A stretch of DNA of 64,000 nt from Fusobacterium necrophorum subsp. necrophorum (GCF_004006635.1 NZ_CP034842.1:1674001-1738000); one strand, 5' to 3'. Counted from the stretch's first letter, positions 1-9,226 are shown. Numbers and translations: made by a program. The notes: generated by a model from the sequence alone, not told the origin.

Positions 1-1238
1 TAGAAGCGGAAGTCATTTCCGTGAAGAAGAATTATGCGAGGGCTTTGGTAACCAAGCTTATCAAGGCGGGAAAAGACAGAGTGAAAACAGACAAAATCAC
101 CTTCGAAGACTTTCAAGGTTGTGATTTTGCAATGCTCAAATATGAAGCACAGTTACGATGTAAAACCAACATGGTGAAAGAAGTCATCGAAAAAATTGGA
201 AAATTAAATGCAAAGCTTGTCTTGGATTGTTTGCCCAGTCCGGAAGAAAAAAATTATCGAAATAAGGTGATAGAGCCGTTCTCACAGAAGAAAGGAAAAA
301 TTATTTCAGGATTTTTTCAGAAAAGATCTCATGAAGTTTTTGAAGTGGAAGAAAATATGCTAAATTCCAAACTGGGAAATCGAATCATTGAGGTCTTTAA
401 AATGATTGCAAATGAAGAAAAATTGACAGTTTATGATGAAAAGAAACATCAGGGACTGCTACGAAATATTATGGTAAGAACGAACTCTTTTCAAGAAGCA
501 ATGTTAGTGCTTGTGGTCAATACGAAAAAGCTGGAAGAATCTTTGAAAAGAATTTTATTAGAGATGACACAGAGAATTCCGGAATTGAAGTCGCTCTATC
601 TTTCTTTCAATACCAAAAAAACCAATGTTGTTTTAGGAGATAAAAATATCTGTATTTGGGGAGAAAAAACGTTAAAGGAAGAATTGTTCGGAATAGAATT
701 TCATATTTCTCCGACTTCTTTTTTTCAAATCAATGTACCCCAAACAAAACATTTGTATGAGAAAGCCCTTTCTTTGATTCCTGATATAGAGAATAAGAAT
801 GTCGTAGATGCCTATTCCGGTACCGGAACCATAGGAATGTTATTATCGAAAAGAGCAAAGAAGGTCTATGCTATTGAGATTGTAGAATCGGCTTCACGGG
901 ATGGAGAAAAAACAGCAAAAGAAAATCGGATTACGAATATTGATTTTATCTGTGGAGCTGTGGAAGTGGAACTGGATAGATTGTTAAAAGAAGGAAAGCA
1001 ATTGGATGCCATTGTCTTTGATCCTCCTCGAAAAGGAATTGAAGAATCTATTTTACGAAAGGTGGCGGAAGTGGGGATTCCGGAAATGGTCTATATTTCT
1101 TGCAATCCTTCCACTCTTGCAAGGGATTTGAAAATTATGGCAGACTGTGGTTATCAAGTCGAAGAAATTCAGCCTTTTGATATGTTTCCTCAAACTTCAC
1201 ATGTGGAGTGTGTGGTGTTGCTTTCCAAATCAGATTAA
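1..1238 (+). CDS. rlmD: 23S rRNA (uracil-5-)-methyltransferase, RlmD/RumA family, 5' end outside the window
   Basis: SAM-dependent enzyme that makes 5-methyluridine in 23S rRNA. The reading frame is open from base 3 and its first codons read as the end of a TRAM domain, so the gene starts upstream and the GTG at 21 is not the start. The SAM-binding motif DAYSGTGTIG, the FDPPRKG motif (1017-1037) and the catalytic-cysteine motif ISCNP (near 1096) are intact. In the Fe-S region only one cysteine is visible (EDFQGCDF), so the 4Fe-4S cluster of E. coli RlmD is probably absent. The protein ends VVLLSKSD; many Firmicute homologues continue into an extra C-terminal domain whose remains lie just downstream. 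RlmD versus a paralogue such as RlmCD cannot be settled here. Confidence 0.9.
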   Translation, partial: EAEVISVKKNYARALVTKLIKAGKDRVKTDKITFEDFQGCDFAMLKYEAQLRCKTNMVKEVIEKIGKLNAKLVLDCLPSPEEKNYRNKVIEPFSQKKGKIISGFFQKRSHEVFEVEENMLNSKLGNRIIEVFKMIANEEKLTVYDEKKHQGLLRNIMVRTNSFQEAMLVLVVNTKKLEESLKRILLEMTQRIPELKSLYLSFNTKKTNVVLGDKNICIWGEKTLKEELFGIEFHISPTSFFQINVPQTKHLYEKALSLIPDIENKNVVDAYSGTGTIGMLLSKRAKKVYAIEIVESASRDGEKTAKENRITNIDFICGAVEVELDRLLKEGKQLDAIVFDPPRKGIEESILRKVAEVGIPEMVYISCNPSTLARDLKIMADCGYQVEEIQPFDMFPQTSHVECVVLLSKSD

Positions 1239-1278
1239 AAATGACACATTAGTATGGAAGTTTAATTAATGAAATGGA

Positions 1279-1500
1279 TTAACAAGCGCTGGGAGTAGAA
1301 ATACTTATGAACAAATTCAAAATTATGTTTTGGAGAATTTTGAGTTTAAAGTGTCTACACTTTATATTGCACAGATGAAGAAGAAATATGTTTTAGTTGT
1401 TAGGGAACACTATAATATTTCAAAGAGCGAGAATCAAAAAGTTCCACAGTGCCCAATGAATCTATTCTGGATGCGTTGAAGTATTTTAAGATGATGTCCT
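1279..1500 (+). pseudogene. Decayed C-terminal domain of an RlmD-type protein, copy 1
   Basis: Frame 1 reads LTSAGSRNTYEQIQNYVLEN and goes on to ISKSENQKVPQCP; after a frameshift ILDALKYFKMM follows (about 1462-1497). This matches the C-terminal extension seen on many Firmicute RumA/RlmD proteins. Stops lie upstream (around 1267) and the frame is broken near 1455, so it is not expressed as a domain. A second copy lies at 5331-5629, nearly identical over about 150 bases. It sits straight after the intact rlmD. Confidence 0.7.
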
Positions 1501-1548
1501 GATATGAAATAATAATGTATTCAAAGGTTGAGAGAATGTGTTATCTTG

Positions 1549-1623
1549 ATGCCGAAAAAAGCTACAATAATCAAAAATCAGAGGATTCAAAGTAGTTTAA
1601 ATGTACAACCGAGAAGGAAATAG
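1549..1623 (+). other. Short ORF, possible N-terminal remnant of a serine recombinase
   Basis: A 24-codon frame starting MPKKATII and ending QPRRK before a TAG. Large serine recombinases of Firmicute mobile elements often begin with a similar basic leader before the VAAYxRVST motif, but that motif is absent here. The similarity is weak and the call is a guess from context. Apart from this the stretch 1500-1725 shows nothing recognisable. Confidence 0.2.
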
Positions 1624-1742
1624 TTAATTATGGAGGCACTTAGATATTTTGGGCGATATATGAAATGTAGATAAGACAGTAGTTTAAGATATGGTGAGCT
1701 TATGAAATAAAATACAAATTATTTTGGAGAAAGGAGGTTTTT

Positions 1743-4310
1743 ATGAATTACAGAGCATTGAATAAAAATCAAAAAGATAGAATGAATGCAATTAGTAATA
1801 CTGCTTATGTCATGGAATGGGAAAATCCAGAGTTTATGGATTATCTTATGGGAGAACTTCCGAAAATTAGAAGATATAAAGAAGATAAGGAAGCAGAACA
1901 TGAAATATCATCCTTAGAAAAAGTGTTGGCAACGTATGATGCATTTTTTTCTGAAAAGTCAGCTTTCCTAGAAGAAATAGCAAAAAAAATATCAGATATA
2001 CAGAATTTGAAAGGATCATGGTATGGATTAAGCCTGTATGAAATAGAAACATATATGAGTCTTCATAGTTTTTGCTTGATTTCAGGAGAAGGAGGTATTG
2101 GCAAGAGCTACTTTATAAAATGTTTCGAAGAACAATTGGAGCAGAATAATATTGAGCATTTGTGCGTATATGGAAAGTTTGAAAAGAATATAAACAATAT
2201 TAATGTTGAAGAAATAATAAAAGCAAGTGATGAAGGGTTTGTTTTTATTTTTGATGCAATAAATGAAATGTCAGAAGAAGGACAGAATAATTTAATAGAT
2301 ATTTTAACGGAGTTTAAGGAATATCCAAGAATACGAATAATAATATCATACAGAACAAATTCAATGGATAATGTGATTCTTAAAAAGTATCAAAAAATAT
2401 CAGAATATGAATATAAGTTTCCAGGTGTTTCATTTGAATCTGCGCTGGATGAAATACTTAAATTGCCTGTTCCGGATGTCTACTTATATGAAGATATTTT
2501 GTATTCAAATAATGCTTTGTTATTGAGTATGCTTTGTAACGTGCTGTCATCAGAAAAAATAGTGGATGAAATTGAAAATGGTGTTGCGTCTATTACTTAT
2601 ATTTTGGAACATTACATAAAGACCACAATAAATAGGGCATTTAAGAATAATTTAACTTGCAAAGGTGTTGATATATGGAAAGATACTAAAAGAGTTGCAC
2701 AATGGATGTATAGGAATGTTGAGAAACGAATTGATGAGAAGAATTTATTATCATTAATAAAAACAGGTAATAATTTTCTGTCATCCATGATGCAAATGGG
2801 ATTTATGGATGGTTATGATTATGAGGGTGTGAAATATTATTATTTTGCAATTGATTCATTAACCGATTTTTTAATTGCTAGATCTCTATTTGAAGATATT
2901 AGCGGAAAAAAATATCAGCAACAAGTCTCGATTATAAAATCAAAAGCTGATACATTGTATAGCCTTGAAGAAGCATTGATTATTGCGATATTCGACAATT
3001 TAACGCCTGATTATAAACAAATCAAGAATTTGTTAAAAGATACAGATTTGATAGAACGTCTTGACTTTAGGACTTTGGTTAAGGTTCATTTTAAAAGTAA
3101 TGATATCAATATATTCAAGAATAATTTCAAGCCACTTAATCATAGTGAACTGCTAATGATAATGGGAGGATTCACGGACAAACCATTTAATTGTACTAAT
3201 TATTTATTTGATTATTATTGCGAAAAACGTGAAAGAATAATCGAATTGTCTAACACCTTGGCTGGACATCATTTTCAAAATGAAGTAAAGAACAGACTTA
3301 AGAATATCTTATATTTTACAACATTAAATGATAGAGTAGATAGAAGAGACGAAGAAGCTTATTATTTTGCATTACTTTGTTGTGCAGCACCAAACAAAGA
3401 TGTTAGGTGTTTGGCAATGAAACTTTTATATGAAGTTGTTTCAAAGAATGATGGATATGTTGAAAAGCTTATTTCGAAATATGATACGATATTAGACTTA
3501 TATATTCAAGAAGCTATTATTTATGTTTTAAGCCAGATAAAAAAAGTCAGGGAAAAAATTGTTTATTTTTATAATGAAATTATTATTAAACAAGAAAATT
3601 TGACTGCAAAAAGCATTCGGAGAATTGCTCAATTTCTAGGTTCGCCTTATTCATTCATTATGTGGAATAGAAAAGATTTATATAAGTTTAAACATAATGC
3701 AGAGGTCTCTGATTATTTGAATGATATATTATTCTATGTTGATCTTATGAATAAAGACTTCTTACCATTTAGATATTGGGGAAAAGATCATATTGATATG
3801 CATACGAAATTTCTTGTAAATGATAAGAATGAAATTAATACTATAAATAATTATCTTTATAATAAATATGACTGTGTATGTGGTGGGAAATGCAGCGGTT
3901 GGATGGCATTCAAAAATAGAATTATGCTAGAGATAGAGCCTATGGCAGAGATTAAAACAGTGGATATGAATTCTTTTCTGGAAAGCTTTGAAAAAGTTTT
4001 TAGATGTGTTTTCAAATATTACGATATCTCAGCAGATAGAAAACCTATGAATATTCGTGAAGAAGATTTTCATCATTCTGTTTATATGAAGGGTGTAGAT
4101 ATTGCAACAGGATTATATTATGGGAGCTTGATGTGCAACTATTATACAAACCAGTTTGCAACATACAATAATATTCAGAACAGTATTGGATATGAGGTGT
4201 ATGATCCTTTGAAATATGGAGAAGATGTTATTATTACAGCACCAATTCCAACATATCAAGATTTTATAGAAAGACTGGGGGATTATGTAATAAATTCCTG
4301 TACAACGTGA
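1743..4310 (+). CDS. NACHT-like STAND P-loop NTPase, N-terminal part of a frameshifted gene
   Basis: Likely an ATP-driven signalling or defence protein. After about 100 residues of unassigned sequence there is a Walker A (GEGGIGKS, about residues 115-122) and a NACHT-style Walker B (FIFDAINEM) followed by IIISYRTN, a sensor-like segment. The rest is helical and HEAT-repeat-like with no recognised effector domain. The start ATG has a strong AAAGGAGG. The frame ends with CTT then TGA at 4308; the next frame continues at once with plausible protein (4294-5097), so a one-base indel between 4294 and 4308 seems to have split a gene of about 1,120 codons. Bacterial NACHT proteins are often anti-phage; that role is inferred here from family and island context. 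Confidence 0.7.
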   Translation: MNYRALNKNQKDRMNAISNTAYVMEWENPEFMDYLMGELPKIRRYKEDKEAEHEISSLEKVLATYDAFFSEKSAFLEEIAKKISDIQNLKGSWYGLSLYEIETYMSLHSFCLISGEGGIGKSYFIKCFEEQLEQNNIEHLCVYGKFEKNINNINVEEIIKASDEGFVFIFDAINEMSEEGQNNLIDILTEFKEYPRIRIIISYRTNSMDNVILKKYQKISEYEYKFPGVSFESALDEILKLPVPDVYLYEDILYSNNALLLSMLCNVLSSEKIVDEIENGVASITYILEHYIKTTINRAFKNNLTCKGVDIWKDTKRVAQWMYRNVEKRIDEKNLLSLIKTGNNFLSSMMQMGFMDGYDYEGVKYYYFAIDSLTDFLIARSLFEDISGKKYQQQVSIIKSKADTLYSLEEALIIAIFDNLTPDYKQIKNLLKDTDLIERLDFRTLVKVHFKSNDINIFKNNFKPLNHSELLMIMGGFTDKPFNCTNYLFDYYCEKRERIIELSNTLAGHHFQNEVKNRLKNILYFTTLNDRVDRRDEEAYYFALLCCAAPNKDVRCLAMKLLYEVVSKNDGYVEKLISKYDTILDLYIQEAIIYVLSQIKKVREKIVYFYNEIIIKQENLTAKSIRRIAQFLGSPYSFIMWNRKDLYKFKHNAEVSDYLNDILFYVDLMNKDFLPFRYWGKDHIDMHTKFLVNDKNEINTINNYLYNKYDCVCGGKCSGWMAFKNRIMLEIEPMAEIKTVDMNSFLESFEKVFRCVFKYYDISADRKPMNIREEDFHHSVYMKGVDIATGLYYGSLMCNYYTNQFATYNNIQNSIGYEVYDPLKYGEDVIITAPIPTYQDFIERLGDYVINSCTT

Positions 4311-5097
4311 TGTTTGTTGGGTACGAAATATTGAATTAACGAGAAGAAATGTGTTGCATCTTCTTGAAACAGTTGAATTAAAAAAACAAAAATGGGTAAT
4401 GTTGGCTGGTAGAGTATCTCTACATGAAGAAGATAAATATGAAACAAGATGGAAAGATACATATGATTTGTGGTGTTGTTCCTCGGAAAATGAAACAATA
4501 TACGATGATGGTAGTGCTCGCTATCTGACCATTGAATTGGAAGAATATATTGGCAATCTGAATTCATATCCTGATAATGAATCAAAACCTTGGCTTTGCA
4601 AGAATGTAAAAAATATTAATAATCAATCTGAAGTTTTTGAGGGGACTTCATTAGTATTACCACCATCGAATATTATTAGATTTTTTAATCTAAAATTGAA
4701 TATTTCGGATTTATCATGGGAAACTCAAGATAAAGAAAAAGTGATAATATGTAACAACAATAAGAATTCATATTATAGAGATCCTATCGGTGGAACTGTC
4801 TTTATCCGCAAAGACTATTTCGACAAGTTTCTTGAAGAAAATATGGTAAAATACTTTGCTTTTACAGAGCGTTTTATTCCAGATACTGGCTATGCAGATG
4901 AAACTTCTTTACACTTTGAAATTGTTAATGGAAAAATAGAAAAAGAAATTAAAAATAATGGTGGATATGGCGGATGGAATAATGGAAACAATCCATTATG
5001 TTCTGAGTGTCCACACACAACTCTTGTTGATGACGTGGTAGATAACCCATCGATTTCTAATATAGAATGGTTGGAAAATTTGTTAAAGGACTATTGA
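4294..5097 (+). pseudogene. C-terminal part of the frameshifted NACHT-like NTPase gene
   Basis: The frame opens at 4294 and reads IPVQRDVCWVRNIELTRRNV before the GTG at 4351, which has no ribosome site, so this is better read as the displaced 3' end of the preceding gene than as a separate protein. It carries a cysteine pair near the end (NPLCSECPH) and a large uncharacterised region containing WVMLAGRVSLHE. Codon use and base composition match the upstream part. If the fragments are translated separately this one would need an unusual start. Confidence 0.65.
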
Positions 5098-5330
5098 ACA
5101 TCATAGGGAAACGACTTGATTATAAATATTTTTTAGATGGTTTTTATAAGGAAATACTCTTATAATCGCAGATGAATTTTACAAAGATATGATTTATTAA
5201 ACTTAGGCAATCGGGAAAATATATTGTAAACCTATTTAGGGCTTAATTATTCTAGATAAGAATACTTTGTTTGTTAGAGATTAAATATAGTAATAAGTTA
5301 AGATTATATAAATATTTGTATTTCGAATTA

Positions 5331-5629
5331 ATCAAGTTACTCTTAAAACTAGATTCAAAAAAGCATATTAGCGTAAAGTTTTCATTTGAGGAGATGGATA
5401 TTACCTTTGCAGAGGGTAAGGCAGACTATGAATAAATTCAAAATTATGTTTTGGAGAATTTTGAGTTTAAAGTGTCTACACTTTATGTTGAACAGATGAA
5501 GAGAAAGCATTGTTTGGAAGTTAGGAAACGCTATAATATTTCAAAGAGCGAGAATCAAAAAGTTCCACAGTCCAAATTGAAAAGGAAGAAGTTATTTTTG
5601 ATGTGTTGAAATATTTTAAGATGATCTAA
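5331..5629 (+). pseudogene. Decayed C-terminal domain of an RlmD-type protein, copy 2
   Basis: The frame reads LKLDSKKHISVKF, then EEMDITFAEGKADYE, a TAA at the position of Gln, and IQNYVLENFEFKVSTLY; a frameshift near 5575 leads into VLKYFKMI and a stop at 5627-5629. It is longer on its 5' side than copy 1 and keeps the KLDSKKHIS linker that normally follows VVLLS in Firmicute RlmD proteins. Downstream of 5097 and upstream of 5331 no gene was recognised. Together the two copies bracket the NACHT-like gene as direct repeats. Confidence 0.7.
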
Positions 5630-5678
5630 TAAGAATTTTGGAGATAAATTTCTATATAAACAATTTGGAGGCTATAAA

Positions 5679-6815
5679 ATGAGTAGAAAATCAATCGCTG
5701 AAAATGTAAAACGTAGATTATGGGCTGAATCCATGGGACGATGTATGAATCCAGATTGCCAAGCAGAATTATTTATAAATAATAGTGATATCATGGAAAA
5801 AGCTCATATTGGTGCATACTATGAAACAGAAGATAATTCTTTTGAAAATTTGATAATATTATGCCCTGTGTGTCATAAAAAATTTGATAAGACTAATTCT
5901 ATAACCAAGGATACTGTTAAGAAATGGAAAAAAACTAGAAAGAAAGAGCTGGAAGAGTTTTTCTGTATCAAATTTAGCTCTTTTGATAAACTTAAAGAAA
6001 GAGTTGTACCCATATTAAATGAAAATCATAGTATATATGATAATTATTATCTGAGTAATAATAAATGTTTATGGAATAAATTCGAGCCTCAAATATTATC
6101 AAATAACGAAAAGCTAAAATTGTTATTTGATAGTAACAGTAATTTATTCCAGAATCATGAAATTCAAGAATATTCAAATTTAGAAGTTGTTAAAAAATTC
6201 ATAACTCATGTTGAAGAATTTAAAATTACCAGGTTTGATGAAGAAAAAAATAGAGTGGTACTTTTTCCAAAAGAATTAAATTCTATTTTTGGAATTATGC
6301 CAATAAGTGTTCAAATGTTGCAATCTACCGAATCATTAGAAGAACTGTTGAAAACATTTAGACATAATGATTTACTAGAAGAAGTTGTTTTAGGAATAGA
6401 CAAACCATATATATTACTGAAAAATAAAGAAAAAATATTTATGGATGATGCCCCAAGATTAAGGCAATTATATTATGATCATAAATGTTTTAGAAAAGTT
6501 GGTGTTAGATTAGAAAGCTTAAATTTTGCCTTGAAATATTTAAACTCTAGAAATATATTGTTTGAATATAATAATCAAGATATGTTAAGAGAAATTAAAG
6601 TAAATGGTACTAACATAGTTTTTGTTTATGAATATTGTTTAAGTAAGGAGTTTTTATATAGAATGACACCAAAGTCTAACTGCCTAATTGTAAATTTACA
6701 TAATTGGAATGGGCAATATTGTATATCAAAAGAAGCACTAGATTTAGCTGAAGACTTTAATGTTAAATTACTTACAATGGACGAGTTTTATAGATATGTC
6801 AATACAATTAAATAA
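5679..6815 (+). CDS. HNH endonuclease domain protein
   Basis: Probable DNA nuclease of an accessory defence or competition module. The N-terminal 70 residues hold an HNH/zinc arrangement: C22 and C27 (RCMNPDCQ), H43 (KAHIG), N57 (ENLIILC), C62 and C65-H66 (CPVCH). The remaining 300 residues match no family I recognise. The start ATG follows TTTGGAGGC. The 3' end overlaps the next gene by 20 bases, which suggests co-translation with the nucleotidyltransferase. AT-rich like its neighbours; intact as read. Confidence 0.75.
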   Translation: MSRKSIAENVKRRLWAESMGRCMNPDCQAELFINNSDIMEKAHIGAYYETEDNSFENLIILCPVCHKKFDKTNSITKDTVKKWKKTRKKELEEFFCIKFSSFDKLKERVVPILNENHSIYDNYYLSNNKCLWNKFEPQILSNNEKLKLLFDSNSNLFQNHEIQEYSNLEVVKKFITHVEEFKITRFDEEKNRVVLFPKELNSIFGIMPISVQMLQSTESLEELLKTFRHNDLLEEVVLGIDKPYILLKNKEKIFMDDAPRLRQLYYDHKCFRKVGVRLESLNFALKYLNSRNILFEYNNQDMLREIKVNGTNIVFVYEYCLSKEFLYRMTPKSNCLIVNLHNWNGQYCISKEALDLAEDFNVKLLTMDEFYRYVNTIK

Positions 6816-7104
6816 AATAGAAGTAATTAATTTGATTAAGAAAAATACAGATCTATTTTGTATATTTGAGAGAGTTTATGTTTTTGGATCCATATTGAAA
6901 CAAGATAAACATTCAAACGACATTGACCTTTTATTATTATACTTAAATTTCTCTTCTGATATTTCAAAAAGTATAAATGAAATTAAAGAGTATATAGAGC
7001 AAAAAACGGTCTATCCCGTAGATATAACAGCTTTAAGTTTTGAAGAAGAAAAAGAGATTGGATTTATAGACAAGCTGGATAAAAAATATGTTTGTGTGAA
7101 GTGA
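6796..7104 (+). CDS. Small nucleotidyltransferase (MNT-type, DNA polymerase beta fold)
   Basis: A minimal nucleotidyltransferase of about 102 residues. It shows the GS motif (VFGS, residues 29-32), the DxD pair (NDIDLL, D42 and D44) and a likely third acidic residue D76 (PVDITAL). I place the start at the ATG at 6796 rather than the more upstream in-frame TTG at 6760, because GGACGAG lies about 11 bases before it and it gives the usual family N-terminus. It overlaps the HNH gene by 20 bases. MNT proteins are best known as antitoxins paired with HEPN toxins, which they AMPylate; pairing with an HNH nuclease is unusual, so the role is open. Confidence 0.7.
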   Translation: MSIQLNKIEVINLIKKNTDLFCIFERVYVFGSILKQDKHSNDIDLLLLYLNFSSDISKSINEIKEYIEQKTVYPVDITALSFEEEKEIGFIDKLDKKYVCVK

Positions 7105-7289
7105 ATTTTAAAATGAGTAGCAAGTTTGGGTAATTATTCACATGTTGAGCGCATAACCTTGATACAAAGAGGGAAATCTTCTATTTTAAAGAGCTTTATA
7201 TACATTATCTGTTGAATGAAAGTGGTTAAGGCTATGATGATATGAAATTTATTGATGAATTCCATTTTATGAAGTCAAAGGTAATGGAA

Positions 7290-7453
7290 AAGATAGGATT
7301 GTTTGTAAAAGATAAGTTACTTTTCTAAAGAGAAGTAGAGACATATTAGAAGTTGAAAATGGAGATTATGTAAATTTTGTTATGCTTAAAGGAAATATTC
7401 AAATTGTTAATTCAAAGACTTTCATGGAGGATAATATACAGGGTAGGAAATAA
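7290..7453 (+). pseudogene. Remnant of an AbrB/MazE-like antitoxin
   Basis: After a frameshift near 7333 the sequence reads RDILEVENGDYVNFVML and then GNIQIVNSKTF, the characteristic half of an AbrB/SpoVT DNA-binding domain (a KGQVTIPKEVRDxL-type motif followed by GDxVxF). The preceding part (KDKLLF, stop, REV) fits the same domain with a nonsense codon. No partner toxin gene was found; 7105-7290 reads only as short interrupted frames. Confidence 0.5.
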
Positions 7454-7486
7454 ATTCTGGATGTCAGATACCGATAGGAGGAGCTT

Positions 7487-8518
7487 ATGGATAAAGAAAA
7501 GAATTCTTTACAAAATATAGATGTAGAGAAAAATAACAATCCTTTTGAAGAAATTGTTAGGATTGTAGAAAATGCAAAAGATCGTGCATATAGAAAAGTT
7601 AATGAAGAGCTTGTCTTAATGTATCAAGAGATAGGAAAATATATTAGTGAAAAAACTAAGGAAGCATCTTATGGATCCGGATTTGTTGATAATGTAGCTA
7701 AATTTTTCTCCACTAACTATCCTGAATTAAAGGGCTTTAATCGCAGAGGACTTTACAGAATGAAGCAATTTTATGAACTGTACAAAGATGATGAAAAAGT
7801 GTCAACGCTGTTGACACAATTGAGTTGGTCTAATCATTTGAAAATAATGTCCGGAGCTAAAAGTAGAGAAGAGAGAGAATTTTATATTAATTTAGCAATT
7901 AAGGAAAAATTAACTCATCGAGAGTTGGTAAGACAGATGGATAGCGGATACTATGAACGCTATATGCTTTCAAAGGAAGGTAATTTACCTGCAATACAGA
8001 GAGCAAAACAAGAAACGCATAATCTATTTATGGATAGCTATGTATTGGAATTCCTTGATGCTCCTAAGATCAGAAATGAAACAGAATTTCAGAAGTCAAT
8101 TCTTGAAAATTTGAAGAATTTTATCTTAGAAATTGGAAAAGACTTTTCCTTTATAGGTAATGAGTACAGAGTACAGGTTGGAAACCATGATTACTATATT
8201 GATTTGTTATTTTATCATAGAGGATTGTCCTGCTTAGTAGCTTTTGAACTTAAAATTGGGGAATTTAAGCCAGAATATATTGGTAAAATGAATCTGTACT
8301 TGGAAGTGTTGGATAGAGAAGTGAAGAAAAAAACTGAAAATCCAAGTGTAGGAGTAATCCTCTGTGCATCAAAAGACGATGAAGTAGTAGAGTTCGCATT
8401 AAGCAGAAGTCTTTCGCCTACAATGGTATCTGAATATAAATTGAAGCTCATAGATAAGAGCCTATTACAAAGAAAACTAAAAGAATATACAGAAATTGCT
8501 GAAGAAGCAAATAGATAA
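7487..8518 (+). CDS. YhcG-family PD-(D/E)XK nuclease (DUF1016)
   Basis: A DUF1016-type protein: an N-terminal helical domain (about residues 15-175, with YGSGFVDNVAKFFSTNYPE and GFNRRGLYRMKQFY) followed by a PD-(D/E)XK-like nuclease domain (about 185-320) with YYIDLLFYHR and AFELKIG, where D and E-x-K are the expected catalytic residues. The length of 343 is normal for the family. A strong TAGGAGGAGC precedes the ATG. YhcG-like genes are common near type I restriction loci and on mobile elements; no hsd gene is present. Function is inferred from the fold only. Confidence 0.85.
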   Translation: MDKEKNSLQNIDVEKNNNPFEEIVRIVENAKDRAYRKVNEELVLMYQEIGKYISEKTKEASYGSGFVDNVAKFFSTNYPELKGFNRRGLYRMKQFYELYKDDEKVSTLLTQLSWSNHLKIMSGAKSREEREFYINLAIKEKLTHRELVRQMDSGYYERYMLSKEGNLPAIQRAKQETHNLFMDSYVLEFLDAPKIRNETEFQKSILENLKNFILEIGKDFSFIGNEYRVQVGNHDYYIDLLFYHRGLSCLVAFELKIGEFKPEYIGKMNLYLEVLDREVKKKTENPSVGVILCASKDDEVVEFALSRSLSPTMVSEYKLKLIDKSLLQRKLKEYTEIAEEANR

Positions 8519-8548
8519 AATTATATTATGATTAAGGGTAAGAACTTG

Positions 8549-8747
8549 CTATATGCAAACTTGTTTTTTATATGTAAATGGAGAGGTAATTAGCAACAAT
8601 TCTGTCAGAGAACTATTTGGTATCGATGAAAAAGATAAATATAAAGCTTCAAGAATTATCAAAGACACCTTAGAAGCTAAATTCATCAAACCGGTGGATG
8701 AGAATACTGCTCCAAGATATATGAAATACATTCCTTTTTGGGCTTGA
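8549..8747 (+). pseudogene. C-terminal fragment of an AlbA_2/AAA_4 (RecG-like) ATP-binding regulator
   Basis: A 64-codon frame starting inside a conserved segment: YVNGEVISNNSVRELFGI, then KYKASRIIKDTLEAKFIKPV and APRYMKYIPFWA. This is the winged-helix end normally found on much longer putative transcriptional regulators with an AlbA_2 domain. The rest of the gene is missing. The ATG at 8553 has no Shine-Dalgarno site, which supports a remnant. Confidence 0.55.
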
Positions 8748-8865
8748 TTTAAGTTGCGGTAAGTTGCAAAAAGAGAAGTATTATTCAAAGATAGTATGGA
8801 AAGTCCTATCAAATAGAGGATTGTGAGAATGAACAACTAAAAATTTAAGTTGCAGTAAATTGCAA
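8748..8865 (+). repeat. Pair of 22-bp direct repeats
   Basis: TTTAAGTTGCRGTAARTTGCAA occurs at 8748-8769 and 8844-8865. Each copy is built of two AAGTTGC/AAATTGC heptamers three bases apart. They follow the regulator fragment and may be a binding site or a remnant of coding repeats. Confidence 0.5.
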
Positions 8866-8877
8866 TACACAGAATTT

Positions 8878-8917
8878 AAAGGTGATTAGAGTAAAATCTA
8901 AGCACCTTTTTTGTTTT
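8878..8917 (+). terminator. Intrinsic terminator
   Basis: The stem AAAGGTG-A-TTAGA pairs with TCTAA-G-CACCTTT across a GTAAAA loop and is followed by a T-rich run. It ends the transcript of the preceding fragment, just before the ribosome site of the next gene. Confidence 0.75.
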
Positions 8918-8937
8918 AGAAAAAGAAGGAGGTAAAA

Positions 8938-9189
8938 ATGCGAATCAATGATTTTCATAACACTTTGGAGCTTGTAAAACAAGGTATTTTGCAAAGTGAA
9001 GCGGAATGCCTGAAGCTCCTAAAAGTTGTCAGAAACAATCAGAGATACGATTTTAGAAGTCAACGAAGTATCAATCTTGAAGCGATAGCCTGTGCCAAGT
9101 TTGATTACTGGCGAGAACGATCCGCAGTACAAGGCGATGATTTCAGAATGACTATCAAGGAGATAGTGGAAACTAAAAGAAAATACTAA
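8938..9189 (+). CDS. Small uncharacterised protein, 83 residues
   Basis: Not recognised. It has a strong AAGAAGGAGGT before its ATG and good codon structure. The sequence is charged (RNNQRYDFRSQRS, YWRERS) with no signal peptide or membrane segment. Small proteins of this size are typical cargo of integrative elements, but no function can be assigned. Confidence 0.6.
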   Translation: MRINDFHNTLELVKQGILQSEAECLKLLKVVRNNQRYDFRSQRSINLEAIACAKFDYWRERSAVQGDDFRMTIKEIVETKRKY

Positions 9190-9199
9190 AATGAAGATA

Positions 9200-9226
9200 A
9201 GAGAAGCTGATAAGGCTTCTTTTTCT
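9200..9226 (+). terminator. Intrinsic terminator
   Basis: AGAAGC (9202-9207) pairs with GCTTCT (9215-9220) and is followed by TTTT. It lies just after the small 83-residue gene. Confidence 0.6.
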
